From assembly GCA_030620925.1 (NCBI GenBank), contig JAUXIQ010000157.1:1-5610 (forward strand): a stretch of DNA of 5,610 nucleotides, read 5' to 3'. This document shows positions 1 through 5,592 of this stretch, one piece after another. The first letter of the stretch is position 1. Each line of letters opens with the position of its first letter. Under the pieces are notes generated by a model that worked only from the letters and a program-made list of their open reading frames with translations, made no database searches and was not told the DNA's origin. This DNA comes from Nitrospinota bacterium. GTDB taxonomy: Bacteria; JAUXIQ01. Both the position numbers and the translations under genes were made by a program.

Positions 1-128
1 ACCGAGAGGCGGGAGTTTTCGTAACGCACTTCAAGCACCCTCTGCTTATCCGCAGACAGGGATACGGCAGGCAGGGCCAACATGGTTCCCGCCAGCAGAA
101 ACATTACGGTTCCTGTCTTAAAGCGCAT
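1..128 (-). CDS. N-terminus of an exported protein of unknown function (partial)
   Basis: The minus strand reads 42 open codons from an ATG at 128-126 to the window edge, so only the N-terminus is visible. It starts MRFKTG, with Arg2 and Lys4 as a basic n-region. A hydrophobic stretch follows (about residues 8-22, rich in Leu, Ala, Val and Met), then a small-residue region at 23-26 (SLSA), then a polar sequence DKQRVLEVRYEN. This is the pattern of a Sec signal peptide, with cleavage likely near residues 23-26. There is no Cys for a lipobox. A purine-rich AAAAAGGAAA lies directly before the ATG, with short spacing. ATG codon 9 has a better placed AGGA, but starting there would remove the basic residues. 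The gene begins 57 nt after the stop of the MmgE/PrpD gene on the same strand, so cotranscription is plausible. The mature protein is not recognised. Confidence 0.6.
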   Translation of the reverse strand, partial: MRFKTGTVMFLLAGTMLALPAVSLSADKQRVLEVRYENSRLS

Positions 129-184
129 TTTCCTTTTTCCAGTCGGTTTCACTTCTTAATCGGCGCTCCTCAACTGAAAGAAAC

Positions 185-1543
185 TCAAGTAAGGTTCTTC
201 ATGAGTTCCCTGACGTCCTCGAGCTTCTCCAGACTCATAAGCATCTCCAAGGATTTTTCCACTTTTCCCCCGTTGAGCACCTGCCCGGCGCAGTTGCTAT
301 ACTTGCCGGTAATTTCGCTTTCAGATAGGGGGATGTCCGGGTCTCCCTTGGGTGCATCCACTCTGCATGTGAGCGATTCTCCGTCCTTGAGGTGCACGGT
401 AACCATTGCCGGTAAGCGGCCCAACCCCGGCCCGCCGAAATCGGGATGGACGAACATGTTGACCTTTTTTATCAGTTCCTGGACCGTATCTCCCTGAACT
501 TTGGTGTCAACGAATTGCTCCATGCCGGCTCTCCTGTCCACGAGTCCGATGGCCATGCAGTACTGCATGCTGAATTTCCCCTCCAGTCCCGTGCGGGGGC
601 GGTCGTGTATGAGTACCTGGGGGGCCATTTCGTTCACCCCGCATTCAATCTTGTCCACGTCGCCGGGAGATATGTCGTGCTCCGCCGTCAGTTGCAGCAT
701 GGCATCCAGCGCCGAATGGGTTAACCGGCAGGAGGGATACGGTTTCAGCCCCACCCCCGGGGAAAACACCTCAAAGGGGTCGCCTAGCTTTTCCACCGCT
801 CTCTCGGCGTTAAATTCTCCACCTTCGGTGAATACGTGGCAGAAACCCAGAGGTTTCTCCAGTACGTCACCGTCGGCGGTGAACCCGCGAGCGGCCATCA
901 TCGCCGCCACCACTCCCCCCCGGGCGGCGTTTCCGGCGTGAAAAGGCTTGGTCATGGAACCGAAATTTAGCCGCACACCCGATGCCTGAGAAGCGGCTAT
1001 GCCCAGGGCCATGCGCGTCTGGTCGACGCTCAGCCCCAGCAACTTTGCGCCGACTGCGGCCGCTCCGAATACTCCCAGCGTCGAGGTGGCGTGCCATCCC
1101 TTCTTATAGTGATTGGGGTTGACCGCCCGGCCCAATTTGGCCTCCACCTCAAAACCCACTATGTAAGCCTCCAGCGCCTTTTCGCCCGATACGCCCAGTT
1201 CCTCGCCCAGGGCAAAAACGGCGGGTACCAGTGGCACCGAGGGATGACCGGACATGGACTGGGTAACGTCATCGAAGTCCAGCGCGTGACCCATGGTCCC
1301 GTTGGCCAGGGCGGCATCCGGGCTGCCGGTCTGAAAACCGCCTCCGATGACGGTGGCCACCCCCTTGCCGCCCAGGTGACGCACGAAGTCGGTGATAATT
1401 TTCCCCGATTCGTCGGCGGCACCGGCGACGGTCACCCCCACGCAATCGAGTATGGCCGTCCTGGCCGCGGTGACCGCCTCCTTAGGCATGGAATTGAACG
1501 TACAGCCGGCTATAAACTGCGCCATCTTCTCCGTGACTCCCAT
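185..1543 (-). CDS. MmgE/PrpD family protein (2-methylcitrate dehydratase / cis-aconitate decarboxylase superfamily)
   Basis: This 452-residue protein has the normal length for MmgE/PrpD enzymes, cytosolic proteins acting on tri- and dicarboxylic acids (2-methylcitrate dehydratase, cis-aconitate decarboxylase, iminodisuccinate epimerase). The helical first domain carries the family signature NGTMGHALDFDDV (residues 81-93), then GHPSVPLVPA with His100, GWHATSTLG with His151, and GSMTKPFHAGNAARGG with Lys199. His151 and Lys199 are 48 residues apart, the same spacing as catalytic-site His159 and Lys207 of human cis-aconitate decarboxylase (recalled). The lid-domain motif KPYPSCRLTHSALD (267-280) and KFSMQYCMAIGL (323-334) are also present. 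The ATG at 1543 follows GGGAGG with 7-nt spacing to GGAGG. The gene diverges from the acyl-CoA genes. The exact substrate cannot be read from sequence, and PrpD itself is not claimed because no methylcitrate synthase or lyase is adjacent. Confidence 0.93.
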   Translation of the reverse strand: MGVTEKMAQFIAGCTFNSMPKEAVTAARTAILDCVGVTVAGAADESGKIITDFVRHLGGKGVATVIGGGFQTGSPDAALANGTMGHALDFDDVTQSMSGHPSVPLVPAVFALGEELGVSGEKALEAYIVGFEVEAKLGRAVNPNHYKKGWHATSTLGVFGAAAVGAKLLGLSVDQTRMALGIAASQASGVRLNFGSMTKPFHAGNAARGGVVAAMMAARGFTADGDVLEKPLGFCHVFTEGGEFNAERAVEKLGDPFEVFSPGVGLKPYPSCRLTHSALDAMLQLTAEHDISPGDVDKIECGVNEMAPQVLIHDRPRTGLEGKFSMQYCMAIGLVDRRAGMEQFVDTKVQGDTVQELIKKVNMFVHPDFGGPGLGRLPAMVTVHLKDGESLTCRVDAPKGDPDIPLSESEITGKYSNCAGQVLNGGKVEKSLEMLMSLEKLEDVRELMKNLT

Positions 1544-1633
1544 GACCTGCCCTCCCTATCATGACTATCAAAAAAGATATTCCCCGCTCTCTGCGAACCG
1601 TTCTACCGTGGGATCAACTGGCTTCGAAAAGCG

Positions 1634-1674
1634 ATGCTTAGAGCATAACTCAAAAGACGCTCCGGTTAAAGCGT
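1634..1674. promoter_or_regulatory. Two adjacent short inverted repeats in the divergent intergenic region
   Basis: ATGCT-TAG-AGCAT at 1634-1646 is a 5-bp inverted repeat with a 3-nt centre. ACGCT-N8-AGCGT at 1657-1674 is a second 5-bp repeat with an 8-nt centre. Both lie between the MmgE/PrpD start (1543) and the rightward promoter (1733). They could be operator half-sites for the divergent pair. Read on the minus strand, the second is followed by CTTTTG, a weak terminator-like tail. Five-bp arms are short enough to occur by chance, so this is tentative. The remaining intergenic sequence 1544-1840 shows no coding potential, and I see no convincing minus-strand promoter. Confidence 0.25.
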
Positions 1675-1691
1675 AAAAATTGATTAGAAGG

Positions 1692-1710
1692 GGTCGGAAA
1701 TTTTCCAACC
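1692..1710. promoter_or_regulatory. Imperfect 19-bp palindrome, candidate operator
   Basis: GGTCGGAAA-T-TTTCCAACC is an inverted repeat with 9-nt arms, a single central T and one mismatched pair (C1695/A1707). Its right edge is 22 nt upstream of the TTGACA at 1733. A two-fold symmetric site there fits an activator or repressor acting on the rightward operon, or on both divergent promoters. An mRNA hairpin is less likely because the site lies upstream of the predicted promoter. No regulator gene lies in the window. Confidence 0.4.
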
Positions 1711-1732
1711 GCTCCCCCTCCTTTTAATCTTA

Positions 1733-1760
1733 TTGACATACGGGCATTACAGTTGATAAC
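1733..1760 (+). promoter_or_regulatory. Sigma-70-like promoter for the acyl-CoA operon
   Basis: A perfect -35 hexamer TTGACA (1733-1738) is separated by 16 nt from GATAAC (1755-1760), which matches TATAAT at four of six positions. Transcription would start near 1767 and give a leader of about 70 nt before the epimerase ATG at 1841. The same TTGAYA-N16-GATAACTT pattern recurs before the MaoC-like gene at 4334. Confidence 0.5.
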
Positions 1761-1840
1761 TTTAATTCACCACCGATTTAAGGAACAAGTTTTAAATGCA
1801 GTAACGCCGCAGACAAAGCGAATTGAAAAAGGGGCAAACC

Positions 1841-2239
1841 ATGATCCAAAGGATAGACCACCTGGGTGTGGCAGTGAAGGATGTCGAGGAATCGACGAAA
1901 TTCTATAGAGACGTGCTGGGGCTGGAAACCGGCGAACTGATCGAACATCACGGGATGAGAATGGTGTTCATCAAGATAGGGGAGAGTAACTTCGAGCTCA
2001 TCGAAGACGGTAACCCCGACAGCGTGATCGCCAAATATATAGAGAACAAGGGCGAAGGGATACATCACGTATCACTGATAGTGGATGACATAGAGGCCGA
2101 GCTGAAAGCGGTAAAGGAAAAGGGGGTTACCCTTATCGACGAAAAAGCCAGGCTAGGCGCCGAGGGGTTCCCCGTCGCTTTCCTGCATCCCAAGAGCACC
2201 AACGGAGTGCTCGTGGAGTTCTGCCAGAAGGAAGAATAG
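1841..2239 (+). CDS. mce: Methylmalonyl-CoA epimerase-like protein (VOC/glyoxalase fold)
   Basis: This 132-residue cytosolic metalloprotein has two beta-alpha-beta-beta-beta modules. Family members interconvert the 2R and 2S epimers of methylmalonyl-CoA. The expected four metal ligands are visible: His7 in RIDHLGVAV, Glu52 in NFELIE, His76 in GIHHVSLIV, and Glu126 in GVLVEFCQ. The segment FLHPKSTNGVLVEFCQ is close to the typical epimerase C-terminus, which separates it from glyoxalase I and dioxygenase relatives. The start chosen is ATG 1841, with AAGGGG 6 nt upstream. A TTG at 1823 in the same frame would add six residues but place the Shine-Dalgarno inside the gene. It is the first gene of the rightward cluster, before a decarboxylase-like crotonase. 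A related acyl-CoA substrate remains possible. Confidence 0.85.
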   Translation: MIQRIDHLGVAVKDVEESTKFYRDVLGLETGELIEHHGMRMVFIKIGESNFELIEDGNPDSVIAKYIENKGEGIHHVSLIVDDIEAELKAVKEKGVTLIDEKARLGAEGFPVAFLHPKSTNGVLVEFCQKEE

Positions 2240-2243
2240 ACCT

Positions 2244-2278
2244 GCTTTTCCCGTGAGCGCATCGCCGCGGGAAACAGC
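2244..2278 (+). other. Intercistronic hairpin between the epimerase and crotonase genes
   Basis: GCT plus TTTCCCG (2244-2253) pairs with CGGGAAA (2268-2274) and AGC (2276-2278). This gives a 10-bp stem with one bulged C (2275). The 14-nt loop contains a small GCG/CGC pairing. No U-run follows, so it is not an intrinsic terminator. It may protect the upstream message or mark a processing site within the operon. Confidence 0.4.
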
Positions 2279-2308
2279 GGATTCCCTCTTCAATAGGAGA
2301 AAGCCGAA

Positions 2309-3106
2309 ATGTCGGAAGACCTGCTGCTCAAAGAAGTGAAGGGAAGAGTTTGCACTCTTACGGTAAACAACGCGGCCAAGATGAATTCCCTGGACCCCGA
2401 TATCCTTATGCAGTTCCACTATGTCCTGGGCGAGCTGAACGAAGACGACGAGGTGCGCTGCGTGGTGCTGCGCGGTGCCGGCGAGAGAGCTTTCTCCGCG
2501 GGCTACGACATTTCCAAGATACCCATCAGCGAAAAGGGACACTCCACCGAACCACAACCCGCCCACAGCATACTCAAGAAGGGCCTGACCGCCATCGCCA
2601 ACTACAAATACCCCGTCATAGCCATGATACAGGGGCACTGCGCGGGAGCGGGCATGGAGCTGGCGGTAACCTGCGATATGCGAATGGCTTCAGATAACAG
2701 CAAGTTCATGATGCCCCCCGCCAAGCTGGGCGTGCTTTACAGCTACCACGGCACGCAGAAATTGATCGACCTGGTGGGGCTGGGGAACACCTGCGAGATA
2801 TTCTTCAGCGGGAGAAGATTCGACGCCCAGCGGGCCAGGGAGATCGGCCTGGTCAACCACGTGGTTCCTCAAGAGGAGCTGGAGACTTTTACCTACCAGA
2901 TGGCTGAAGAGGTTAGCGGTAACGCGCCGCTTACCCTCATGGCTACCAAGAAAATAATCGCCAGGAGCCTTAAATACAGGGTCATGCCCCCCGAAGTCCT
3001 CCAGGAAATAGCCGGCCTCACTCATACCATCTTCAACAGCGAGGACGTAAAGGAGGGGCAGAAGTCTTTCGCCGAAAAACGCAAACCGCAATTCAAGGGG
3101 AGGTAA
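2309..3106 (+). CDS. Crotonase-fold acyl-CoA decarboxylase-like protein (methylmalonyl-CoA decarboxylase type)
   Basis: This 265-residue enoyl-CoA hydratase/isomerase superfamily protein has normal length. Oxyanion-hole segments are AFSAGYDI (61-68) and GHCAGAGMELAVTCD (109-123). The first hydratase glutamate is kept as Glu117. The second (rat Glu164) is replaced by proline in FMMPPAKLGVLY (133-144). E. coli methylmalonyl-CoA decarboxylase YgfG/ScpB (recalled) also has Pro there, in FSMTPVNLGVPY, and its active-site Tyr140 aligns without gaps to Tyr144 here. Other YgfG-like matches are FSAG-DI near 62-68, NHVV..EELE.FT..MA at 183-199, and the C-terminal SED..EG...F.EKRKP.F.G. A decarboxylase or related non-hydratase role is therefore more likely than hydration. 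The ATG follows AGGAGA with 8-nt spacing. The neighbouring epimerase supports a methylmalonyl-type substrate. A hydrolase or isomerase activity is not excluded. Confidence 0.82.
   Translation: MSEDLLLKEVKGRVCTLTVNNAAKMNSLDPDILMQFHYVLGELNEDDEVRCVVLRGAGERAFSAGYDISKIPISEKGHSTEPQPAHSILKKGLTAIANYKYPVIAMIQGHCAGAGMELAVTCDMRMASDNSKFMMPPAKLGVLYSYHGTQKLIDLVGLGNTCEIFFSGRRFDAQRAREIGLVNHVVPQEELETFTYQMAEEVSGNAPLTLMATKKIIARSLKYRVMPPEVLQEIAGLTHTIFNSEDVKEGQKSFAEKRKPQFKGR
3097..3103 (+). promoter_or_regulatory. Shine-Dalgarno of the CoA-transferase inside the end of the crotonase gene
   Basis: GGGGAGG lies within the last codons of the crotonase gene, just before its TAA (3104-3106), and 8 nt before the ATG at 3112. 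Ribosomes finishing the crotonase would sit on this site, so the two genes are probably translationally coupled. The site also supports ATG 3112 over the in-frame ATG at 3121. Confidence 0.75.
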
Positions 3107-3111
3107 ATTAG

Positions 3112-4302
3112 ATGCGCTCAATGCTGAGCGGAGTCAGGATACTGGACTTATCCCGAATGCTTGCCGGGCCTTACGGCTCGCTTCTCATGGGAGATTTGGG
3201 GGCGGAGGTCATAAAGGTGGAGATGCCCGGAGACGGAGACCCCACCCGGCTGGGCACTCATGTCACCATCGGCGGCCAGAACGCTTTCTTCCTGGCCGTT
3301 AACCGCAGCAAGAAGAGTATCACCCTGGACCTCAACAAAGAAGAGGGGATAGAGGTTTTCTACGACCTGGTGAAAGTATCCGACGTGGTGTACGACAACT
3401 TCCGGCCCGCGGTTCTGAAGAAGCTGAAGTGCACTTACGAAACGCTCAAGAAGCAAAATCCCCGCATAATATGCTGCTCCATATCCGGCTACGGGCATAA
3501 CGGCCCCCACATGGACCAGCCCTCCTTCGACCTGGCGGTGCAGGCGAGGTCCGGCGGGATGAGCATCACCGGCGAGCCGGGAAGGCCGCCGGTGCGGGCG
3601 GGCATACCCATCGGTGACCTGGCGGGGGGCATGTTCGCCGCCTACGCCATCTCGTCCGCTCTCTATCAGCGGGAACAGACCGGTGAAGGCCAGAAACTGG
3701 ACATCTCTCTCCTGGATTGCCAGGTTTCCATGCTCACCTACGTGGGGCAGTACTATTTCGCCAACGGCGTTGTCCCCGGCCCCATAGGCACCACCCACCA
3801 GTCGGTCTTCCCCTACCAGGCCTTCAAGGCCAAGGACGACTACATGGTCATCGCCGCACCCACGGAGAAGTTCTGGAAGAAGCTGTGCAAGGTGCTGGGC
3901 AGGGAAGACCTGTCTGAAAACCCCAAGTTCGCTGACAACAACTCCCGGGTGGAACACAAGGAAGAGCTACAGGCCATATTCGAAGAGGAGTTCGCAAAGG
4001 AAGACATCAAGCACTGGATGGAGGCCATTTCCCGCGAGGGGATACCCGCGGGGCCGGTCAACACCGTGGACAAAGCCCTTTCCGATCCCCAGGTGCTGGC
4101 CCGCGGGATGGTGTTCGAGATGGACCACCCGGGGGTCGGAAAATATAAGGCCATCGGCAACCCCGTAAAAACATCCAGCTCAGACGACGGCCCCTATAAA
4201 CCCGCCCCGGCGCTTGGCATGCACACCGATGAGGTGTTTTCGGATTACCTGGGATACTCGGAGGAAAAGATAGCCGCTCTACGGCAGTCAGGAATAATTT
4301 AG
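3112..4302 (+). CDS. Family III CoA-transferase (CaiB/BaiF type)
   Basis: This 396-residue cytosolic enzyme transfers CoA between a CoA thioester and a free acid. Family members work as interlocked dimers through an aspartyl-CoA anhydride intermediate. The N-terminal signature LSGVRILDLSRMLAGPYG (5-22) and LGAEVIKVE (29-37) are typical. NRSKKSITLDL (64-74) and ISGYGHNGP (124-132) also match. The catalytic Asp is Asp169 in IPIGDLAGG, the same number as Asp169 of Oxalobacter formyl-CoA transferase. A C-terminal IPAGPVNT motif is present, and the length is normal. The gene starts 5 nt after the crotonase stop, so the two belong to one operon. The donor and acceptor acids are not readable from sequence. 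Succinate, methylmalonate, propionate or mesaconate-like acids are inferences from context. Confidence 0.93.
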   Translation: MRSMLSGVRILDLSRMLAGPYGSLLMGDLGAEVIKVEMPGDGDPTRLGTHVTIGGQNAFFLAVNRSKKSITLDLNKEEGIEVFYDLVKVSDVVYDNFRPAVLKKLKCTYETLKKQNPRIICCSISGYGHNGPHMDQPSFDLAVQARSGGMSITGEPGRPPVRAGIPIGDLAGGMFAAYAISSALYQREQTGEGQKLDISLLDCQVSMLTYVGQYYFANGVVPGPIGTTHQSVFPYQAFKAKDDYMVIAAPTEKFWKKLCKVLGREDLSENPKFADNNSRVEHKEELQAIFEEEFAKEDIKHWMEAISREGIPAGPVNTVDKALSDPQVLARGMVFEMDHPGVGKYKAIGNPVKTSSSDDGPYKPAPALGMHTDEVFSDYLGYSEEKIAALRQSGII

Positions 4303-4323
4303 CCGCAGATGAGAGCACCGGCT
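4301..4323 (+). terminator. Weak hairpin just after the CoA-transferase, possible attenuator
   Basis: AGCCG (4301-4305) pairs with CGGCT (4319-4323) across a 13-nt loop and is followed by TAGAAATATTTT. The stem is only 5 bp and the downstream run is mixed A/T, so termination would be weak and partial. It overlaps the CoA-transferase stop codon and precedes the candidate promoter for the MaoC-like gene, which would suit partial uncoupling of that last gene. Confidence 0.2.
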
Positions 4324-4333
4324 TAGAAATATT

Positions 4334-4361
4334 TTGATAGAGAGCAGTTTGCAGCGATAAC
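4334..4361 (+). promoter_or_regulatory. Candidate internal promoter before the MaoC-like gene
   Basis: TTGATA (4334-4339), a 16-nt spacer and GATAAC (4356-4361), then TT, repeat the arrangement found before the epimerase at 1733-1762. Transcription would begin near 4368, leaving a leader of only about 15 nt that still includes the GAGGAG ribosome site at 4370-4375. The 80-nt gap here is the longest between the rightward genes, which is compatible with a separate promoter. Readthrough from upstream is also likely. Confidence 0.4.
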
Positions 4362-4382
4362 TTGTGAACGAGGAGTGAAACG

Positions 4383-4850
4383 ATGAATTACACCACCACC
4401 GGCTTATACTTCGACCAGTTGAAAGTGGGTGACAGGCTGACCACTTACCAGCGCACGGTTTCGGAAACGGATATTGTCAACTTCGTGAACATGGTGGGAC
4501 TCACCGAAGAGCTGTTCTCGAGCGTGGAATACGTGGAAAAGAAGAGCCTGTTCGGCAAGCGCATCGCACCCGGCGCGCTCACCTTCGGACTGGCCGAAGG
4601 GCTGGCCGTCCAGCTAGGCTGGCTGCGGGAAACGGCCATGGCCTTCCTGGGGTTGGATGGGATGCGCATTCCGGCGCCGGTCTTCGTGAACGACACCATT
4701 CACGTGGAGATAGAAATAACTGAGCTCAAAGAGACAAAGAAGGGAGACAGGGGCGTGGTTACCGCCTTCCATACCGTCAAGAACCAGCGGGATGAGACAG
4801 TGATGACGTATACGGTGTCGCGGATGATGAAGAAATCTTCGGATGCTTGA
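4383..4850 (+). CDS. MaoC-like hot-dog fold protein with altered active site
   Basis: This 155-residue protein resembles MaoC-type (R)-specific enoyl-CoA hydratases. FDQLKVGDRLTT (10-21), VSETDIVNFVNMVG (26-39) and KKSLFGKRIAPGALTFGLAEGL (53-74, shown as landmarks) follow the usual order, then a C-terminal strand region with VFVNDTIHVEIEI (100-112). The hydratase motif GDxNPxH, which supplies the catalytic Asp and His (Asp31/His36 in Aeromonas PhaJ), reads GLTEELF at 39-45. Asp is therefore Leu40 and His is Phe45. The usual IAHG also reads IAPG. Either it is an acyl-CoA-binding or partner subunit, or it uses other residues such as Glu42/Glu43. The ATG has GAGGAG 7 nt upstream. It is the last rightward gene, and its 3' end overlaps the convergent membrane-protein gene by 74 nt. 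Confidence 0.8.
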   Translation: MNYTTTGLYFDQLKVGDRLTTYQRTVSETDIVNFVNMVGLTEELFSSVEYVEKKSLFGKRIAPGALTFGLAEGLAVQLGWLRETAMAFLGLDGMRIPAPVFVNDTIHVEIEITELKETKKGDRGVVTAFHTVKNQRDETVMTYTVSRMMKKSSDA

Positions 4851-5592
4851 TCGCATCCAGGTCCTGAAAAATAACGAACATGTATATGGCCATAAATATG
4901 GCCAGGAAGGGTTGAATAATCACCATCAATATGCTGGGGGATGATGCCGGTAATATCCACATGGCCTGAATCTGGACCAGGAAAAAAATGACATGGAAAA
5001 CTATTAACCGCAAAAAGACGGACCACCAGTGCCCCCACACCAGCTTCCGGCTTTCCCCGAGGGCCTCCGATCCTCGCAGCCCTTTGTGTATAAGCACAAA
5101 GGGAGCGAAGCCGTACCATATAAGAAAGAGTGTCCCCAGCGATACCCCCAGGATAGTGCCGCCGATAATCCAGGACGCACAATCGCACCTGGAGGACATC
5201 GTCCACGCCACCATCACAGGGAATAAGCCCAAAATCACTATGAACGCCATTATAACCGTCACCCATAACAACGAATAGGCGGAACCCACCCCCTTCCTGA
5301 AGGCTTCTTTTACCGTGATACTATCAGCCCTGTCCAGACTGTAGATCAAACCGGCCAAAGCAATATAAAATAGTACCATACCGGCAAATACCAGGATAAC
5401 ATAAAGATATACGGAGTTTAACCGGACCGTGGAGGCTTCCATACCTTCATAGAGAGCCCCGATAGCGACATATACGATATATGGCACACCGAATATTATG
5501 ATGAATTTCCACCACCCGGAGACGAATATCCCACACGTGAGGCTGAAATGCCGAATGATAGAGTTTAACTTCAACTTGTCATTCTTTCCCAT
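4777..5592 (-). CDS. Polytopic inner-membrane protein of unknown function
   Basis: This 271-residue hydrophobic protein has about six predicted membrane segments (near residues 27-48, 61-84, 107-131, 141-163, 189-208 and 218-242). A loop between segments four and five reads FAPFVLIHKGLRGSEALGESRKLV... with GHWW after it. An invariant-looking amphipathic loop with Ala-Leu-x-x-Ser before a Gly-x-Trp-Trp turn recalls membrane domains of the DUF975 / GPDPase_memb type, but this is only a resemblance. ATG 5592 has GGGGAG 11 nt upstream, a long spacing. The frame stays open to the window edge, so an upstream start is possible. The C-terminal tail (about 248-271, rich in Ser and Pro) is encoded entirely opposite the MaoC-like gene. 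The gene looks more AT-rich than the metabolic genes. No link to acyl-CoA metabolism is visible. Confidence 0.75.
   Translation of the reverse strand: MGKNDKLKLNSIIRHFSLTCGIFVSGWWKFIIIFGVPYIVYVAIGALYEGMEASTVRLNSVYLYVILVFAGMVLFYIALAGLIYSLDRADSITVKEAFRKGVGSAYSLLWVTVIMAFIVILGLFPVMVAWTMSSRCDCASWIIGGTILGVSLGTLFLIWYGFAPFVLIHKGLRGSEALGESRKLVWGHWWSVFLRLIVFHVIFFLVQIQAMWILPASSPSILMVIIQPFLAIFMAIYMFVIFQDLDAIKHPKISSSSATPYTSSLSHPAGS

Noticed and set aside
129-184. Possible terminator after the MmgE/PrpD gene
   Set aside because: Only a bulged 7-bp pairing with a loop of about 31 nt can be drawn and it lacks a U-run, so readthrough into the exported-protein gene is more likely.
1091-1564. 157-codon plus-strand frame opposite the MmgE/PrpD gene
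   Set aside because: It is antisense to conserved MmgE/PrpD motifs and lacks any recognisable domain.
1746-1751. Minus-strand TGTAAT as a -10 box for the MmgE/PrpD gene
   Set aside because: It matches TATAAT at five positions but has no acceptable -35 at 15-18 nt and sits inside the rightward promoter, about 200 nt from the gene.
1823-1840. TTG start adding six residues to the epimerase
   Set aside because: The extension covers the AAGGGG ribosome site that is correctly spaced for ATG 1841, and family members begin close to the first His-containing strand.
2153-2638. 161-codon open frame on the minus strand across the epimerase end and crotonase start
   Set aside because: It spans two well-supported plus-strand genes and their intergenic hairpin, has no family signature, and shows the composition of an antisense shadow.
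3148-3957. Long open frame (269 codons) on the minus strand
   Set aside because: It lies wholly antisense to the CoA-transferase, whose motifs are clear. Its translation is His/Gly/Val-rich with no recognisable domain, typical of a shadow frame in GC-rich coding DNA.
4700-5266. 188-codon minus-strand frame overlapping the membrane-protein gene in another frame
   Set aside because: The competing frame 4777-5592 has coherent membrane segments and a start with a nearby Shine-Dalgarno. This one has neither.
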